Source of the DNA: CAVQXR01 sp046330455
GTDB lineage: Bacteria; Actinomycetota; Thermoleophilia; Gaiellales; Gaiellaceae
NCBI GenBank assembly: GCA_046330455.1
Contig: JAXLSU010000001.1
Coordinates: 372,001 to 436,000 of the forward strand
DNA length: 64,000 bases
Direction: 5' to 3'
Below, piece after piece: positions 25,892-34,698 of the stretch (its first letter is position 1; every line of letters starts with the position of its first letter). A program made the position numbers and the translations under genes. The notes beneath the pieces were generated by a model that had not been told where the DNA came from, did no database searches, and saw only the letters and a program-made list of their open reading frames with translations.

Positions 25892-26425
25892 ATGGGCTTC
25901 ATGGATCTCGACAGCAGGTCGCTCGGCCAGGGCGAGCAGGTCGCGTGGCAGGGAAACCCGAGCTGGCGCGCCGCTCCCGTCGTGCTGTTCAAGGCCGCCG
26001 GGATCGGGATCGTCGCCCTCGCCGCGCTCGGCCTGCTCGAGGCCGTCGGAGTCGACATCAACTGGGTCTGGTGGACGATCGTGCTCGTGCTCTTCGTGAT
26101 CGGCCTCGTCCTGACGGCCCTGTTCGTACGGCACCGGTTCCTGTATGTGCTCACCGATCGCCAGGTGATCGTCAGGCGCGGGCTCGTGGGCCGGAGCGTT
26201 CGCACCACCTCGCTCGATCGCATCCAGAACACGACGATGTCGCAGACGGTGATCGCGCGGCTGATGCGCGTCGGCACGATCCGGTTCGCGACCGCGGCGG
26301 GAGCGGGCGATGCGGAGCTCCGCTTCGTGGGCGTGGAACGCCCGCTCGAGATCGAACGGATCGCGCGCGAGCTGATCACGAGGGGGCAGACCAGCGCCGC
26401 GGACCCCGTCGAGCCGGTGGTGTGA
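25892..26425 (+). CDS. Membrane-anchored bacterial PH-domain protein
   Basis: A 177-aa protein: a short N-terminal strand region (GEQVAWQGNPSWR), two membrane helices (about residues 30-52 and 56-78), then a bPH_2 (DUF304/YdbT-like) domain with YVLTDRQVIVRRGLVGRSV and SLDRIQNTTMSQ. Family members are membrane proteins of unclear role. Confidence 0.8.
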   Translation: MGFMDLDSRSLGQGEQVAWQGNPSWRAAPVVLFKAAGIGIVALAALGLLEAVGVDINWVWWTIVLVLFVIGLVLTALFVRHRFLYVLTDRQVIVRRGLVGRSVRTTSLDRIQNTTMSQTVIARLMRVGTIRFATAAGAGDAELRFVGVERPLEIERIARELITRGQTSAADPVEPVV

Positions 26426-26447
26426 TCTCCGCGTCGGCGCGACCGGC

Positions 26448-27428
26448 TCAGCCCGCCTCGCCGGGCGATGCGTCCCGGGCTCCCCGGTCGGCGAGAAACG
26501 ATCGATAGGTCTCGGCGAGGCCGATGCGCAGGGGCGTTCGCGGGCTCCAGCCGAGGGCGGTCAGCCGTGAGATGTCGAGCAGCTTGCGGGGCATGCCGTC
26601 CGGTCTATCGGTCGCATAGCGGAACGTCCCCTCGAAGCCCACCGCCTCCGCGACGAGGGTCGCGAGCTCCGCGATCGGCAGATCCTCGCCGCACCCGACG
26701 TTCACGTGCTGCTCGCCCGAGTAGCGCTCCATCAGGAAGACGAGCGCATCGGCGAGGTCGTCCACGTACAGGAACTCCCGGCGCGGGCGTCCCGTGCCCC
26801 AGATCTCCACGGTGTCCGCACCCGCCGTCCTCGCGTCGTGCATCTTGAGGATCAGCGCCGGGATCACATGACTCGCGGCGGGATCGTAGGTGTCGCCCGG
26901 GCCGTAGAGGTTCGTCGGCTGCGCGGAGACGAAGTCGCAGCCGTGCTGCCGGCGATACGCTGCGCAGAGCTTGAGCCCGGCGATCTTCGCCACCGCGTAC
27001 CACTCGTTCGTGGGCTCGAGGGCACCCGTCAGCAGCGCCTCCTCCGCGATCGGCTGCGCCGCCTCCCTCGGGTAGATACAGGACGAGCCGAGGTAGAGGA
27101 GCTTCGCCACGTCCGCTCGACGCGCCGCCTCCACGACGTTGCCGGCGATCAGCAGGTTGTCGTACAGGAAGTCGGCCGGGCGGGTCGCGTTCGCGAGGAT
27201 CCCGCCCGCGGTCGCTGCGGCAACGAACACGGCGTCGGGCTTCGCTCTCGACACCCACGCGTCGACGTCTCGCTGGCGTCTCAGATCGAGGGTCGAGCGA
27301 TCGACGGTCAGGATCTCGCACCCTTCGCCGGCGAGCCGTCGCTGTAGCGCGCTCCCGACCATGCCGCGGTGCCCGGCGACCCAGACCCGGCGCCCGGCGA
27401 GCGGGAAGATCACCGGAGCCGGCGCCAC
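26448..27428 (-). CDS. fcl: GDP-L-fucose synthase
   Basis: A 326-aa dual epimerase/reductase that makes GDP-L-fucose from the product of Gmd. The NADP-binding AGHRGMVGSALQRRL near residue 18, SSCIYPREAAQPI near residue 114 and the catalytic NEWYAVAKIAGLKLC near residue 139 (Tyr-xxx-Lys) are diagnostic. GTG start, 4 nt after gmd. The product feeds surface polysaccharide fucosylation. Confidence 0.94.
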   Translation of the reverse strand: MAPAPVIFPLAGRRVWVAGHRGMVGSALQRRLAGEGCEILTVDRSTLDLRRQRDVDAWVSRAKPDAVFVAAATAGGILANATRPADFLYDNLLIAGNVVEAARRADVAKLLYLGSSCIYPREAAQPIAEEALLTGALEPTNEWYAVAKIAGLKLCAAYRRQHGCDFVSAQPTNLYGPGDTYDPAASHVIPALILKMHDARTAGADTVEIWGTGRPRREFLYVDDLADALVFLMERYSGEQHVNVGCGEDLPIAELATLVAEAVGFEGTFRYATDRPDGMPRKLLDISRLTALGWSPRTPLRIGLAETYRSFLADRGARDASPGEAG

Positions 27429-27432
27429 GCCC

Positions 27433-28491
27433 CTAGCCGCCTGCGTCGGTGGCCGCGCCGCGCACCGGAGCCTCGTACCCGGCCGAGTTGAGGACGCGCT
27501 CCTGCCGCGCGAGGTCGAGATCGTGCTGCACCATCATGCGCACGAGCTCGGCGAAGCGCACGCGGGGAGCCCAGCCGAGCCGCTCGCGCGCCTTGCCGGG
27601 GTCGCCTTCGAGCGCCTCGACCTCCGTCGGGCGAACGTAGCGCTCGTCCAACTCGACATGGCGTCGCCAGTCGATCCCGACCTCTCCGAATGCGGTATCG
27701 AGCAGCTCTCTCACTGTGCGCGACTCGCCCGTCGCGACGACGTAATCGTCCGGCTCGTCCTGCTGGAGCATCAGCCACATCGCCTCGACGAAGTCGCCCG
27801 CATAGCCCCAGTCGCGCCTGGCATCGAGATTCCCGAGGTGGAGCTTCTCCTGGAGCCCGTGCGCGATCCTCCCGACTGCCCGCGTCACCTTCCGGGTGAC
27901 GAACGTCTCGCCCCGGCGCGGGCTCTCGTGATTGAAGAGGATGCCGTTGCAGATGTACAGCCCGTACGCCTCGCGGTAGTTGACCGCGTACCAGTGGGCG
28001 GCGACCTTGCTCACCGCGTACGGGCTGCGCGGCCGAAACGGCGACGATTCGTGCTGCGGCGGAGGCGTCGAGCCGAACATCTCCGACGAGCCGGCCTGGT
28101 AGCAGCGCACCTGGCGGCCCGTCCGGGCCACGTAATCACGAATCGCCTCGAGGAGCCGCAGCGTCCCGAGCCCGACGACGTCGGCGGTGTACTCGGGTAT
28201 CTCGAACGACACACGGACGTGGCTCTGGGCGCCGAGGTTGTAGATCTCGTCCGGCGCCGACGTCTCGAGCACGCGCCGGAGCACGGTCCCGTCGCAGAGG
28301 TCGCCGTGGTGGAGCAGGAGCCGTGCCCCGGGAAGGTGGGCGTCGCGGTAGAGGTGATCGATCCGGTCGGTGTTGAAGAGGCTCGCGCGCCTGATCAGGC
28401 CGTGGACCTCGTAGCCCTTCGCCAGCAGCAGCTCCGCGAGGTAGGCACCGTCCTGACCGGTTACGCCGGTGATGAGCGCCCGTCGTGGCAT
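27433..28491 (-). CDS. gmd: GDP-mannose 4,6-dehydratase
   Basis: A 352-aa enzyme converting GDP-mannose to GDP-4-keto-6-deoxymannose. The NADP-binding ALITGVTGQDGAYLAELLL at the N terminus, NLGAQSHVRVSF near residue 86, SSEMFGSTPP and the YAVSKVAAHWYAVNYREAYG active-site segment are typical. I prefer the ATG at 28491, which has TACGAT 7 nt upstream; an ATG at 28500 adds three residues. It forms a two-gene unit with fcl and is divergent from the dehydrogenase pseudogene. Confidence 0.94.
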   Translation of the reverse strand: MPRRALITGVTGQDGAYLAELLLAKGYEVHGLIRRASLFNTDRIDHLYRDAHLPGARLLLHHGDLCDGTVLRRVLETSAPDEIYNLGAQSHVRVSFEIPEYTADVVGLGTLRLLEAIRDYVARTGRQVRCYQAGSSEMFGSTPPPQHESSPFRPRSPYAVSKVAAHWYAVNYREAYGLYICNGILFNHESPRRGETFVTRKVTRAVGRIAHGLQEKLHLGNLDARRDWGYAGDFVEAMWLMLQQDEPDDYVVATGESRTVRELLDTAFGEVGIDWRRHVELDERYVRPTEVEALEGDPGKARERLGWAPRVRFAELVRMMVQHDLDLARQERVLNSAGYEAPVRGAATDAGG

Positions 28492-28498
28492 CGGCCCC

Positions 28499-28504
28499 AT
28501 CGTA
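28499..28504 (-). promoter_or_regulatory. -10 element of gmd
   Basis: TACGAT, then 7 nt (GGGGCCG), then ATG at 28491. Confidence 0.4.
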
Positions 28505-28597
28505 GGTGAGCCGGTGCCGGAGTCGTGAGCGCCGCCGGGGGTACCGGCCACGCGAAGCGACCCGCGGACGGTGCCGCTCGCGGCTTCGACCCGCGCG

Positions 28598-28603
28598 TAG
28601 GAT
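28598..28603 (+). promoter_or_regulatory. -10 element of the dehydrogenase pseudogene
   Basis: TAGGAT, then 8 nt, then ATG at 28612. Confidence 0.4.
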
Positions 28604-28611
28604 GGGCGGCC

Positions 28612-31034
28612 ATGGACCGGGCGCGAGTCGTCGTCATCGGCGGAGGGATCACAGGCTGCAGTGTCGCGTACCACCTCGCGAGAGCCGGCTGGGACGACGT
28701 CCTCCTGATCGAGAAGGGCCAGCTCACGAGCGGCTCGACCTGCCACGCGGCCGGGCTCGTGACACAGTTCAACCCGTCTCCGACGATGATGGGGCTCCGT
28801 AGCTACTCGATCGAGCTCTACCGCGAGCTGGGGCTCTTCGAGACGGTCGGAAGCCTCCGGATCGCGTCGAGCCCGGAGCAGCTCCAGGAGCTCCAGCGAG
28901 GGGTGAGCAGGGCCCGCGGGATCGGGCTCGAGGTCGAGCTCCTCGGGCCCGGGGAGACGCTCGAGCTGATGCCCGCCGCGAGCGGTGAGTCTCTCTACGG
29001 TGCGGTCTGGGTTCCCGAGGACGGCTACCTCGACCCCCACCAGGCGACCTACGGGCTTGCCGACGCGGCGCGCGAGCTCGGGGTGACGATCCTCACCGGT
29101 GTCCGCGTCACGGGGATCGAGCTCTCGCCGCGCCGCGAGGTCACCGCCGTCCTGACCGAGCGCGGGCGGATCGAGACCGAGGCGGTCGTGAACGCGGCCG
29201 GGATCTGGGCGCCGCAGGTCGCGGCGATGGTCGGCGCCTTCACTCCGTCGACGCCGGTCGACCACCAGCACGTGCTGCTAAGGGCGGTGTCCGGACACGA
29301 GCTGCCCCGCGAGCTGCCCTGCTTCCGTGACCCGGACAACCTCGTCTACGGGAAGGCCGAGTCCGGCGGCGTCATGTTCGGGGGCTACGAGCCCGATCCC
29401 GTCGCTCGCTGGCTCGACGGCGTGCCGTGGGAGCACGGCGGGCAGGCGCTGCCCTCCGACCTTCTCCGTTTCGAGCAGCTCCTGCAGGGGGCCGCTCGCC
29501 GGTTCCCCTTCCTCGCCGACGCGGAGATCGCTGCGCTCGTGTGCCACCCCGACGCGATGACCCCCGACGCGCAGCCGCTCCTCGGGCCCGTGCCGGAGGT
29601 ACGTGGCTTCTGGATGGCCGCGGGGCTCTCGCTGAACGGCTTCGGAGGCGCCGGCGGCATCGGCAGGGCGCTCGCCGAGTGGATGACCGCTGGCGAGACC
29701 GGGCTCGACGTGACCGCCTACCGGCCCTGGCGCTTCGGCCGGCCGTATCGGGACCCGATCTACGCGGCGGCAGCCGCGAGGGAGACGTACAGGTACTACT
29801 ACCGGCAGCGGTTCCCGTTCGACTCCGACGAGTGGGGCCGTCCGAACCGGGTCAGCGCGCTCCACGGCCGCCTGCAGGAGCTCGGCTGCGTGTTCGGCGC
29901 GAAGAGCGGCTGGGAGCGTGCGGACTTCTTCGAACCGGGCCGGCCGTGGCGGCGCGCCGGGGCCGACCAGCGGGCCTTCGGATTCGCGAAGCCACCCTGG
30001 TTCGAGCGGCTCCAGGTGGAGCACGAGGCATTCCGCGAGCGCGTCGGGATCGTCGATATGACGTCGTTCGGGAAGCTCGACGTCGCCGGGCCCGGGTCGC
30101 TCCCGCTGCTCGAGCGGGTCTCGACAACCTGATCGACCGCCCGCCGGGCACCGTCGTCTACACCCAGTTCCTGAGCGAGCGCGGCGGGATCGTGGCCGAC
30201 GTGACGGTCACGCGGCTCGACGAGCGGCGGTTCATGGTCGTGACCGGAGCGGGATCGGTCGCCTCCGATCTCGGCTGGCTGGCGATCAACGCGCGCGACG
30301 GCGACGGCCAGGTTGAGCTGCGGGATGCGAGCGAGGAGCTGGCGGTGATCGGGCTCTGGGGCCCGGCGGCACGAGACGTCCTTGCCGCGGTGACCCGGGA
30401 CGACGTGTCGGCCGACATGCTGCCGTTCCGGACGGCGCTGAGCGTGCGGATCGGAGGGGCGTCCGTGCTCGCCCAGCGCATTGCGTACGTCGGCGAGCTC
30501 GGGTTCGAGCTCTACGTCGAGCCGCGCTGGGCCGTACAGGTGTGGGACCGCCTGTTCGCCGCAGGCAGGGCCTTCGGAATCGAGCCGGCCGGCTACCGCG
30601 TGCTCGACGGGCTTCGGATGGAGAAGGGCTATCGCTACTTCGGGACCGACCTGACGGCCCGCGATACCCCCGACGAGGCCGGCCTCTCGTTCTGCGTCGC
30701 CGGCGACCGCAAGCCCGACTTCATCGGCCGCGCCTCGCTCGAGGCAGCGCGCGAGCGCGGGCTCGAACGGCGGATCCGGACGCTGCTCGTCGGGGACGAC
30801 GAGTACGTCACCGTCTACGGCGGTGAGGCCGTTCACGCCGCGGGCGAGGTCGTCGGCCGCCTTCGCAGCTGCGCCTACGGGTACACCGTCGGTCGCAATC
30901 TCGCGTATGCGTACCTGCCGGTCGAGTTCGACCCGGGCTCCTCGGTCGAGGTCGAGGTCTTCGGGCGTCGCGTACCCGCGCAGGTCGCTGCGGACGTCCT
31001 GTACGACCCCGAGGGACGGCGACTTCGATCCTGA
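28612..31034 (+). pseudogene. Frameshifted dimethylglycine/sarcosine dehydrogenase-like flavoprotein
   Basis: Two frames together encode one protein of about 807 residues. The first (28612-30132) has the FAD-binding VVVIGGGITGCSVAYHLA and STCHAAGLV, whose His carries covalent FAD in this family, then the FAO_M linker. The second frame (from about 30123 to 31034) continues with the GcvT-like folate-binding domain (IDRPPGTVVYTQFLSERGG, GFELYVEP, RMEKGYRYFGTDLT). One missing base near 30125 turns the expected VSTNLIDRP into VSTT-stop. The cause may be a recent mutation or a sequencing error. The intact family demethylates N-methylated glycines, passing C1 units to tetrahydrofolate. Confidence 0.85.
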
Positions 31035-31035
31035 T

Positions 31036-32298
31036 TCAGGCGGGAGCGAGCGCCTGGCGCGCCCGTCGCGGGATCCGCAGCACGAGCAGCGCGGCGACGA
31101 ATCCGAGGCAGCCGGCCCCGATGAACGCCATCGTGTAGCCGTCCGACGCCGTGCGGAGGGCTCCGGCCGTGAACGCCGCGAAGGCGGCTCCGAGCTGGTG
31201 GGCCCCGAAGATCCAGCCGAACAGGACGCCGACGTTGTCCCGGCCGAAGCGATCCGCCGTGAGGGCCGCCGTCGGCGGGACGGTCGAGACCCAGTTCAGG
31301 CCGTACACGAGCGCGAACGCGAGCAGGACCGCGTGCGGACCAGCGAGCACGAACGGCAGGGCGATCAGCGAGAGGCCGCGGAGGGTGTAGAAGCCGAACA
31401 GGAGCCGGCGGCTGTCGTGGCGATCCGTGAGCCACCCGGACGTCACCGAGCCGACGAGGTCGAAGCCTCCGATCAGCGCCAGCAGGCCCGCGGCCGTGAC
31501 CGCGGAGATCCCGTGGTCGTGCGCGGCCGGGATCAGATGGGTGGAGATCAGCCCGTTCGTCGTCGCGCCGCAGACGAAGAAGCTGCCGGCGAGGAGCAGG
31601 AACGTCCGTGACCGCGCCGCGGCCCCGAGCCCCGCGACCGCTGCGCGGAAGGGATTCGAGGGCGGTGGAGGAGGCGGCACGTCCTCCGTCGCGCCGAACG
31701 GCCGCAGGCCGATGTCGGACGGGCGGTTCCGGATGAAGATGCCGACGATCGGCGCCACGACGAGAAGCGCGACGACGGCCACGGCGACGCAGACCCAGCG
31801 CCAGTCGTAGCCGGACAGCACCGCGAGGGCAGGGAGGAAGACGAGCTGTCCGGATGCGTTGCTCGTCGAGAGCAGGCCCGTCAGCAGGCCGCGCCTGGTC
31901 ACGAACCAGCGGGTGGCGATGATCGTCGCGAGCGGGAGGGCGATCGCGGCCGTGCCGGCGCCGTTCACGACCCAGAGCAGCACGAGCTGCCACGGGCTCT
32001 CCATCTGCGTGCTCGCGAGCGAGCTGGCAGCGATCGCTCCGAGCGCGATCAGCATGACCGGGCGCAGCCCGAACCGCTCGACGAGCGCGGCCGCGAAGGG
32101 CGAGGCGAGCCCGTAGACGAGCAGGTTGACCGCGACCGCCAGCGAGATGGTCGCGTGCGTCCAGCCGAACTCGTCGTGCAGGGGAACGATCAGCACGCCG
32201 GTTGTCGAGCGAAACCCTGCGGCCATCACGAGTGCGATGAACCCGGCTCCGGCGACGATCCACGCGTAGTGCACGTGCCCGCGTGTCAGCTCCCGCAT
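31036..32298 (-). CDS. MFS transporter, OFA/monocarboxylate-like
   Basis: A 420-aa major facilitator with twelve predicted helices. The opening HYAWIVAGAGFIALVMAAGF and VPLHDEFGWTHATIS match the oxalate/formate antiporter and monocarboxylate group; the central loop carries a proline run (VPPPPPPS). The ATG at 32298 is preceded by TATGCT at 7 nt; ATGs at 32310 and 32325 are alternatives but would fall in the shared promoter. Divergent from a MarR gene that probably regulates it. Its stop is 1 nt from the convergent dehydrogenase. Confidence 0.87.
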   Translation of the reverse strand: MRELTRGHVHYAWIVAGAGFIALVMAAGFRSTTGVLIVPLHDEFGWTHATISLAVAVNLLVYGLASPFAAALVERFGLRPVMLIALGAIAASSLASTQMESPWQLVLLWVVNGAGTAAIALPLATIIATRWFVTRRGLLTGLLSTSNASGQLVFLPALAVLSGYDWRWVCVAVAVVALLVVAPIVGIFIRNRPSDIGLRPFGATEDVPPPPPPSNPFRAAVAGLGAAARSRTFLLLAGSFFVCGATTNGLISTHLIPAAHDHGISAVTAAGLLALIGGFDLVGSVTSGWLTDRHDSRRLLFGFYTLRGLSLIALPFVLAGPHAVLLAFALVYGLNWVSTVPPTAALTADRFGRDNVGVLFGWIFGAHQLGAAFAAFTAGALRTASDGYTMAFIGAGCLGFVAALLVLRIPRRARQALAPA

Positions 32299-32305
32299 GG
32301 CGGCA

Positions 32306-32311
32306 AGCATA
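32306..32311 (-). promoter_or_regulatory. -10 element of the MFS gene
   Basis: TATGCT, 7 nt (TGCCGCC), then ATG at 32298. It sits back to back with the MarR promoter. Confidence 0.4.
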
Positions 32312-32324
32312 GATGAAGAGTGCA

Positions 32325-32330
32325 TATACT
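32325..32330 (+). promoter_or_regulatory. -10 element of marR
   Basis: TATACT, 6 nt (CCTAAC), then GTG at 32337. The surrounding AGTGCATATACT is a partial palindrome that may be the MarR site covering both promoters. Confidence 0.5.
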
Positions 32331-32336
32331 CCTAAC

Positions 32337-32801
32337 GTGATGAAGGCGCCGATGAGGGTGGAGCCGGGTCCCGCGAGCATCGACTGCTACTGCGCGAACC
32401 TGCGTATGGCTACCCGTGCGATGACGCGCATCTACGATGCCGCGCTGCGCCCGGCCGGGCTCCGGACGACGCAGTTCTCGATCCTCTCGCGCCTCGAGGC
32501 GGATGGGCCGCTCGGGGTCTCGCGCCTCGCGGAGCGCCTGGCGATGGACCGGACGACGCTCGCTCGCGAGGTCGGGCCGCTCGTCGCGGCCGGGCTCGTC
32601 GAGAGGACGATCGGAGCGGATCGGCGGCAGCGTCGCCTTGCGCTGACCCGGTCTGGCCGCGCCCGGCTCCGGAAGGCCTGGCCGCTCTGGACGCACGTCC
32701 AGCGCCACGTCGGGAGCGCGTTCGGAGAGGAGCGCGCCGGGGAGCTGGTCCAGGCGTTACGCGACCTCGTCGTACTTCCGGACACGCCGGGATTGCGGTA
32801 G
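32337..32801 (+). CDS. MarR family regulator
   Basis: A 154-aa winged-helix regulator. It has the Cys-bearing first helix DCYCANLRMATRAMTRIYD, the HTH VSRLAERLAMDRTTLAREV and the wing GADRRQRRLALT. The paired Cys in helix 1 could be redox-sensing (inference). GTG at 32337 or ATG at 32340 fits the promoter; an ATG at 32313 would precede it. Likely controls the divergent MFS transporter. Confidence 0.88.
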   Translation: MMKAPMRVEPGPASIDCYCANLRMATRAMTRIYDAALRPAGLRTTQFSILSRLEADGPLGVSRLAERLAMDRTTLAREVGPLVAAGLVERTIGADRRQRRLALTRSGRARLRKAWPLWTHVQRHVGSAFGEERAGELVQALRDLVVLPDTPGLR

Positions 32802-33067
32802 ACCGCGCGGCGTTCCTTCTGCTTCGCGGGTCGCGTTCGGGGAGCTATCGGGGGCACCGCCCGGGATCGACTGCCCGTGGATCGCGTGCAGCGGTGGATG
32901 GCCTCGGTGCGATCCCTGACGAGGAAGCGCGGGTCGCTGTCAGGCACGGTTCCGGCAGGTGGACAGCCTAAGCGGCCGCCGGGTCGATCAGGCAGGTTCG
33001 CTCTGTCGAAGCCGGGACTTGCAGGGTGCCGTCGGGTCGGGCGATTCGCTCCGACGGACCGTCTCCG

Positions 33068-33682
33068 TCAGTCCGCCTGACGTAGCAGCGCCCGCATCGC
33101 ATCCTTCGGATCGTCGGCGATCGGCTCGCCGTGGGCGAGGCACAGCACGCCGATCTCGAACTCGAGGAGCGACTCGACGCTTCGTCGGGTTGCAGCCGGG
33201 TCGTCGTGGTACTCGAACGGGACGAACCGAAGCGAGCCTTCAGCGAGCATCAGGAGGTCGGAGCAGAAGAGCACGCCCGGCTCCCGCTCTAGCAGGAAGG
33301 AGTAGTGCGCCTCCTCCGGGCCCGGTGTGTGAAGGACGAGGAGATCGCCGGGAAGACGGTCGCCCGCCCGGTAGCGAGTGTCCGGCTCCTCGTCCATCGG
33401 CCGCGTCTCGGGCGCGTGGACCGGGACGCCGTAGCGCTTGCGGTAGCGCCAGGCCGACCGCTGATGGCACTGGGCCGTCAGGCAGATCGCGACGACCGGC
33501 TCGAGCCGTGCCAGAGCGGTATCCACGAGTGGCAGCGGGTCGATGAGCACCGTGCCTTCGGGCACGGCAACCGCATGGGATGCGCTCGTGCTCCCCCCGA
33601 TGCGCTCGTCGGTGACGCGCCAGTGCCACACCCCGGGCACGACCTCGACGAGCGTATCGGCGACGGCTACCGGCTCGCTCAC
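33068..33682 (-). CDS. MBL-fold protein with degenerate metal motif
   Basis: A 204-aa metallo-beta-lactamase-fold protein. The strands and later landmarks are present (HAVAVPEGTVLIDPLPLV, LVLHTPGPEEAHYSFLLE, GVLFCSDLLML, CLAHGEPI), but the HxHxDH metal motif is replaced by LTAQCHQRSAWRYRKRYG, leaving a single His. It may bind one metal or none. GTG start with TAGGAT exactly 6 nt upstream. Confidence 0.75.
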   Translation of the reverse strand: MSEPVAVADTLVEVVPGVWHWRVTDERIGGSTSASHAVAVPEGTVLIDPLPLVDTALARLEPVVAICLTAQCHQRSAWRYRKRYGVPVHAPETRPMDEEPDTRYRAGDRLPGDLLVLHTPGPEEAHYSFLLEREPGVLFCSDLLMLAEGSLRFVPFEYHDDPAATRRSVESLLEFEIGVLCLAHGEPIADDPKDAMRALLRQAD

Positions 33683-33688
33683 GGGACG

Positions 33689-33694
33689 ATCCTA
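33689..33694 (-). promoter_or_regulatory. -10 element of the MBL gene
   Basis: TAGGAT, 6 nt (CGTCCC), then GTG at 33682. Confidence 0.5.
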
Positions 33695-33769
33695 CCCGTC
33701 TGCGCGATCCGGCACTCCCTCGTCACGATTCCGGCACGGTCCGCGCGCCACCCGTGACGAATTCATCCG

Positions 33770-33775
33770 TACCCT
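33770..33775 (+). promoter_or_regulatory. -10 element of the 94-aa gene
   Basis: TACCCT, 6 nt (GCGGGC), then ATG at 33782. Confidence 0.45.
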
Positions 33776-33781
33776 GCGGGC

Positions 33782-34066
33782 ATGGCATCGGGTGTGGCGA
33801 CACCGTGGGGCACGGCGAGCGTGGTCGAAGAGGTGGAGATCCGCCAGGAGTCCGCAGGCCGCGAGTTCGCCTCGGTCGCTCAGCTCCTCGAGACGCGCGA
33901 CGGGGAGCTACTCGTCCGGTTCGCCTACACGACCGACGGCACGGTGCGTCGGGGGCCGGTGACGCTCCGGGCCGGCGACCTGGAAGCACTGCGCGACGCG
34001 CTCGGCGAGCGGCGACGGCTTGCGAGAGCGCTCGGGTGCAGACCGCCTCGGGGGCGCTCGGGGTGA
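33782..34066 (+). CDS. Hypothetical small protein
   Basis: A 94-aa soluble protein of alternating strands (ASVVEEVEIRQESAGREF, SVAQLLETRDGELLVRFAYT) and one helix (AGDLEALRDALGERRRL), ending in a basic tail. Balanced composition and a well-placed leaderless promoter support it as a gene. No family recognised. Confidence 0.6.
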   Translation: MASGVATPWGTASVVEEVEIRQESAGREFASVAQLLETRDGELLVRFAYTTDGTVRRGPVTLRAGDLEALRDALGERRRLARALGCRPPRGRSG

Positions 34067-34263
34067 CACGGGCACGAGCCGCAGCCGGGCCGGACGATCG
34101 CCTCGACACGCCGAGGACGGGGCGGTCGGTAGGTCGAGGGCAAAGACCCGGCCCCGCATGGGCGAGTACGCCCTGTGTGCCCCGAACGGAAGGAGGCCGT
34201 ATGAGTTGACGACCCACCGACAACCGGGCGATCCGGCGTGACCCACAGCGACACGCGCGGAAG
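34067..34263. other. Non-coding stretch with no identified feature
   Basis: Together with the following tandem repeat this leaves 359 bp without a gene between convergent units. A GGTCG-AGGGCAAAGACCC hairpin near 34132-34150 and a 27-codon frame from ATG 34158 are visible; neither has enough support to be called. Confidence 0.4.
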
Positions 34264-34436
34264 GCGGGCCCGATCACATCCGGGCGGACCGGTGGCGAAC
34301 CGCTGCTAACACGCGCGAAAGACGGTCGATCAGATCCGGGCGGGCCCGACCACATCCGGGCGGACCGGTGGCGAACCGCTGCTAACACGCGCGAAAGACG
34401 GTCGATCAGATCCGGGCGGGCCCGATCACATCCGGA
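34264..34436. repeat. 76-bp tandem repeat, 2.3 copies
   Basis: Copies start at 34264, 34340 and 34416, each opening GCGGGCCCGA(T/C)CACATCCG and containing CGGTGGCGAACCGCTGCTAA. Copies 1 and 2 are nearly identical. The third is partial and runs into the 3' end of the DUF5808 gene, supplying its stop codon. Confidence 0.9.
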
Positions 34437-34695
34437 CGAGCCGGACGACCTGCGCCAGGTTGACGCTCCAGCCGACTCCGAAGACGTGCTCGGTCAGGAT
34501 GCGCCTGTCGTTCGGGTTCCACCAGCGTTCCTCGACGCGCTCCAGCGTGGGAGGTCGAAACTCGTACGGGACGAGCCCGGCGAGGTGGCCATGCCATTCG
34601 CGTTCGGCGGGCGCCTTGCGGAGCTCGGTGATCACGGCGGCGGCCACCAGCGCCAGGCCGGCTACCGTCACCGTCCGCTCGAGAGACGATGCCAC
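34426..34695 (-). CDS. DUF5808-like small membrane protein
   Basis: An 89-aa protein: a membrane helix at about residues 8-24 (VTVAGLALVAAAVITEL) and a C-terminal RWWNPNDRRILTEHVFGVGW-type segment that fits DUF5808 (NPDDPRxFVPKxxGxGWTxN). It begins GTG 3 nt after purQ and closes the purBCSQ run, though a role in purine synthesis is not implied. Its last codons lie in the 76-bp repeat, so the end may have been altered. Confidence 0.65.
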   Translation of the reverse strand: MASSLERTVTVAGLALVAAAVITELRKAPAEREWHGHLAGLVPYEFRPPTLERVEERWWNPNDRRILTEHVFGVGWSVNLAQVVRLVRM

Positions 34696-34698
34696 CGG

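Noticed and set aside
34120..34210. Riboswitch upstream of a 27-codon frame
   Set aside because: A GGGCAAAGACCC hairpin suggested a c-di-GMP-like aptamer, but no known consensus could be aligned and no gene follows.
34264..34436. CRISPR array
   Set aside because: The 76-bp units are contiguous repeats without unique spacers, and no cas genes are present.
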